NCBI GenBank assembly: GCA_001579985.1
Contig: LRSR01012429.1
Span: forward strand, 1-23,243
Source: Hypsibius dujardini
Lineage: Eukaryota; Tardigrada; Eutardigrada; Parachela; Hypsibiidae
DNA: 23,243 nucleotides
Reading direction: 5' to 3'
Below are positions 21,356 through 23,243 of this stretch, piece after piece. Position 1 is the first letter of the stretch; each line of letters starts with the position of its first letter. A program made the translations under genes and the position numbers. The notes beneath the pieces are model-generated. The model saw only the letters and a program-made list of their open reading frames with translations, had not been told where the DNA came from and searched no databases.

Positions 21356-22651
21356 CCCAACCGAACGTCGGCTCCCACGCGGCAGGAACTGGAAGCGGCA
21401 ACCAAGGCTTATTACGACCAAAGTCCTCATACTGCCCAGTAGATGCTTTGGGACTTCATTGCCAAACTTCGAAATTTACTTGTTCATTGTTCATTGTTCA
21501 TTATTTTCATCCTGTGTGTTTGCTGAATAGGGCGCCGCAGATCATCGGCACGCTGGAGCTGGTGGAAGCCGAATTGGAGTTGCTGGACGCTCCGCACCGC
21601 CTTGAATGTCCTGGGCGACAAAAATATCGAAGTCCCCTATAATGCTGCGAATTTGAGCAAAAAACTCGACTTGACTATCACGTTCGTGGGCCCGAAGGCC
21701 TCAGACTTTTGCCTGATTAAAAAGTACCTGAAGCTGATGCACGGACCGACACACTGGGGCTTCAATCGGAAACTACTGAAGATGTTCTCGCTCGCCGACG
21801 CTGGCGGCTCGGCCGGAACAGCGAAAAGGACGACTCTCGGCAATCGAATGCCTCTGCGGCATGGCAGAAGGACGGCGAACGTTGCCGGTGTCCTGTGCAG
21901 CGGTTTGCGGATTGCTCCGTTGGAAGCGCTCGTTTCCGGGTATAATTACGGTAGGATTGAGATCCTATTTATTTCTCCCTTCTTTTTTCTCTGGTGTTTT
22001 AACAGTGCGTATATAAACGTTTTCGTTGTTACAGGGAAGGCAGTGTACTTCGCCGACGCTTCGTCCAAGAGCGCGAGCTACTGCCATGCTGAAATGACCG
22101 ACGGCATCGGGTGTGTGAAGTGGCATTCGGCCAGCCGAATGAGTTGCTCAAATGCGACTTTAATGCTGCAAACCTGCCGGCCGAAAGTCCAGCACCAAGG
22201 CGCTGGGTACCTGCCGACCGGAAAGTCCATAACCAAGGTACTGGGCACCTGCCGGCCGGAAAGTCCAGCACCAAGGTACTAGGCACCTGCCGGTCGAAAG
22301 TCCAGCACTAAGGTACTAGGTACCTGCCGGTCGAAAGTCCAGCACCAAGGCGCTGGGTACCTGCCCACCGGAAAGTCCAGCATCAAGGCGCTGGGCACCT
22401 GCCGGTCGAAAGTCCAGCACTAAGGTACTAGGCACCTGCCGGCCAGGCACCAAGGTACTGGGCATTTGCGACTTACAAGGTGCGTTTGGACGTTAATGAC
22501 TGGTGCTTATCCATTTTATCCCCCCTGGCAGGTCAACTTGATTAAGGTCAAATTTAATTGCGGCGGGGATGACGAGGAAACGGATGAGTCGAAGAGGGGT
22601 GAAGAAAAGGAGGACGTGGGAGCAGAAGAGAGTGGGAGAGAGCGACGATGA
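21356..22651 (+). pseudogene. Decayed PARP1/2-like poly(ADP-ribose) polymerase, C-terminal part
   Basis: Segments matching the helical and catalytic domains of PARP1/2 lie in order with normal introns. About 21356-21438 holds ELEAATKAYYDQSPHTA. 21531-21950 holds LELVEAELELLDA, KKYLKLMHGPTH, then NRMPLRHGRRTAN and GLRIAPLEA. 22035 to about 22190 holds GKAVYFADASSKSASYC, then EVAFGQPNELL. 22532-22651 holds VNLIKVKFN followed by an acidic end. Introns 21439-21530 and 21951-22034 have good sites and join in phase, so this is not a retrocopy. Damage: a frameshift at about 21590-21605, a second near 22105-22115, and WHGSR changed to RHGRR in the NAD site. A minisatellite follows GKHSTKGLG, and the segment with the catalytic glutamate (YNEY) is missing. 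The NAD-site His and the active-site Tyr remain. Sequencing error could explain one frameshift but not the whole set. Confidence 0.75.
22172..22464 (+). repeat. 37-38 bp minisatellite derived from a PARP coding motif
   Basis: ACCTGCC starts units at 22172, 22209, 22247, 22285, 22322, 22359, 22397 and 22434, so the period is 37 or 38 bp with nearly eight copies. Each unit contains GAAAGTCC(A)GCACCAAGG and a GGTACTRGG or GCGCTGGG end. In one frame, unit 22247 reads LPAGKSSTKVLG, the counterpart of the PARP1/2 segment LPxGKHSTKGLG, and it lies exactly where that segment should follow GQPNELL. Unit length is not a multiple of three, so the frame is lost at each step. Confidence 0.9.
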
Positions 22652-23243
22652 GTGAACGTTAGGTCATCGGTGCGAGTGTTGCAGTTGATACTTCATCGTA
22701 GTTAGAGCACTGTGGTGTGGCTTGTTCAGCGTTGGAAATTGGACGTCAAGGACGAAACTCGTGAGACAGTGTCCGCTGTTACAGTACTAGCATTTTGACA
22801 CATCCTGACAGCTGATTTGTTGATGTTCATTGTGTGTTTCAGCCTTGCCAGAATATTCTGCCGTTTCGCTTACTCTCTACGATACAGCAGCTTCTTTTTC
22901 CTATTTTTTCCTCTATGTTTTCTGATCTTTGTGTGTGGGGGTTTTACAGACTTCATTCCTTGCGTATTGCTTGTAGTGTTTCGACCACGGCTGCGTAACT
23001 TTGGAACCGTGATTTAGATGGCAATTAGCCGTGCAACTTTTCCCTTTACTGTGCGCAATGCTAATCGGCCTGCCATTAAAATGTCTAGCTCACTTTCACG
23101 CATTCTTGCCATGATGAGATAGCCGGAAATGAAAATGAGTCTGGCTCTTCATACAGAAGCATCTTCGGTTTCCGGCGTTTTTTCAGCAATCTGCGCGCGA
23201 CGGGACGCCATCATTACGGAACACACATGCACACACTAACCAC
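22652..23243. other. Right-end flank
   Basis: It is T-rich sequence with a hydrophobic open frame at 22817-23017 caused by TTT/TTC runs. I see no homology, splice pattern or repeat here that supports a gene; it is likely 3' flank of the PARP-like locus. Confidence 0.5.

Noticed and set aside
22172-22464. CRISPR-like array
   Set aside because: The repeats are contiguous with no unique spacers, in a eukaryotic window; it is a minisatellite.
22817-23017. Hydrophobic 66-aa frame that could be a membrane peptide
   Set aside because: It arises from T-rich DNA, has no splice or promoter context and no recognisable pattern.

Overview
This window comes from an animal nuclear genome with small introns (most 50-220 bp, canonical GT-AG). 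The evidence is an O-fucosyltransferase of the Notch/EGF type, a HIRA histone chaperone, an EHD-binding bMERB protein and an animal-style linker histone. The species cannot be named from sequence alone; a compact invertebrate genome such as a tardigrade or rotifer would fit.

Layout, left to right. (1) 78-1072 (+): the 3' end of a PLP-dependent cysteine synthase-like gene, with a (CAGA)n/(TCTG)n-filled intron. (2) 1398-8505: a complete five-histone cluster, H2A(-)/H2B(+) as a divergent pair, H3(-)/H4(+) as a second divergent pair, then H1(+). Each gene has exactly one intron and a TATA box about 100-130 bp upstream of the ATG. CCAAT boxes lie in the shared promoters. I found no 3' histone stem-loop after any of them, and AATAAA signals lie about 200 bp after H2B and H4. 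A short foldback (MITE-like) element sits between H2B and H3. (3) 9022-9379 (-): an unrecognised two-exon 77-aa hydrophilic protein gene with a histone-like TATA promoter. (4) 9680-10760: a possible orphan terminal exon, a long hairpin with 45-bp arms, and two abutting inverted-repeat elements. (5) 11037-12655 (-): a bMERB-domain protein with NPF motifs, divergent from (6) 13068-18087 (+): a 20-exon HIRA gene reconstructed end to end. (7) 18392-20332 (-): a four-exon POFUT1 gene convergent with HIRA. (8) 21356-22651 (+): a decayed PARP1/2-like gene whose GKHSTKGLG segment has been amplified into a 37-38 bp minisatellite.

How the parts relate. The histone cluster supplies all nucleosome subunits plus the linker histone, and HIRA, about 5 kb away, is the replication-independent H3 chaperone; the linkage is notable but may be chance. 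The intron-bearing histone genes without stem-loop suggest a polyadenylated, spliced mode of expression for what are, by protein sequence, canonical (replication-type) histones. The other genes (sulfur metabolism, vesicle traffic, ER O-fucosylation) have no evident functional link to the histones.
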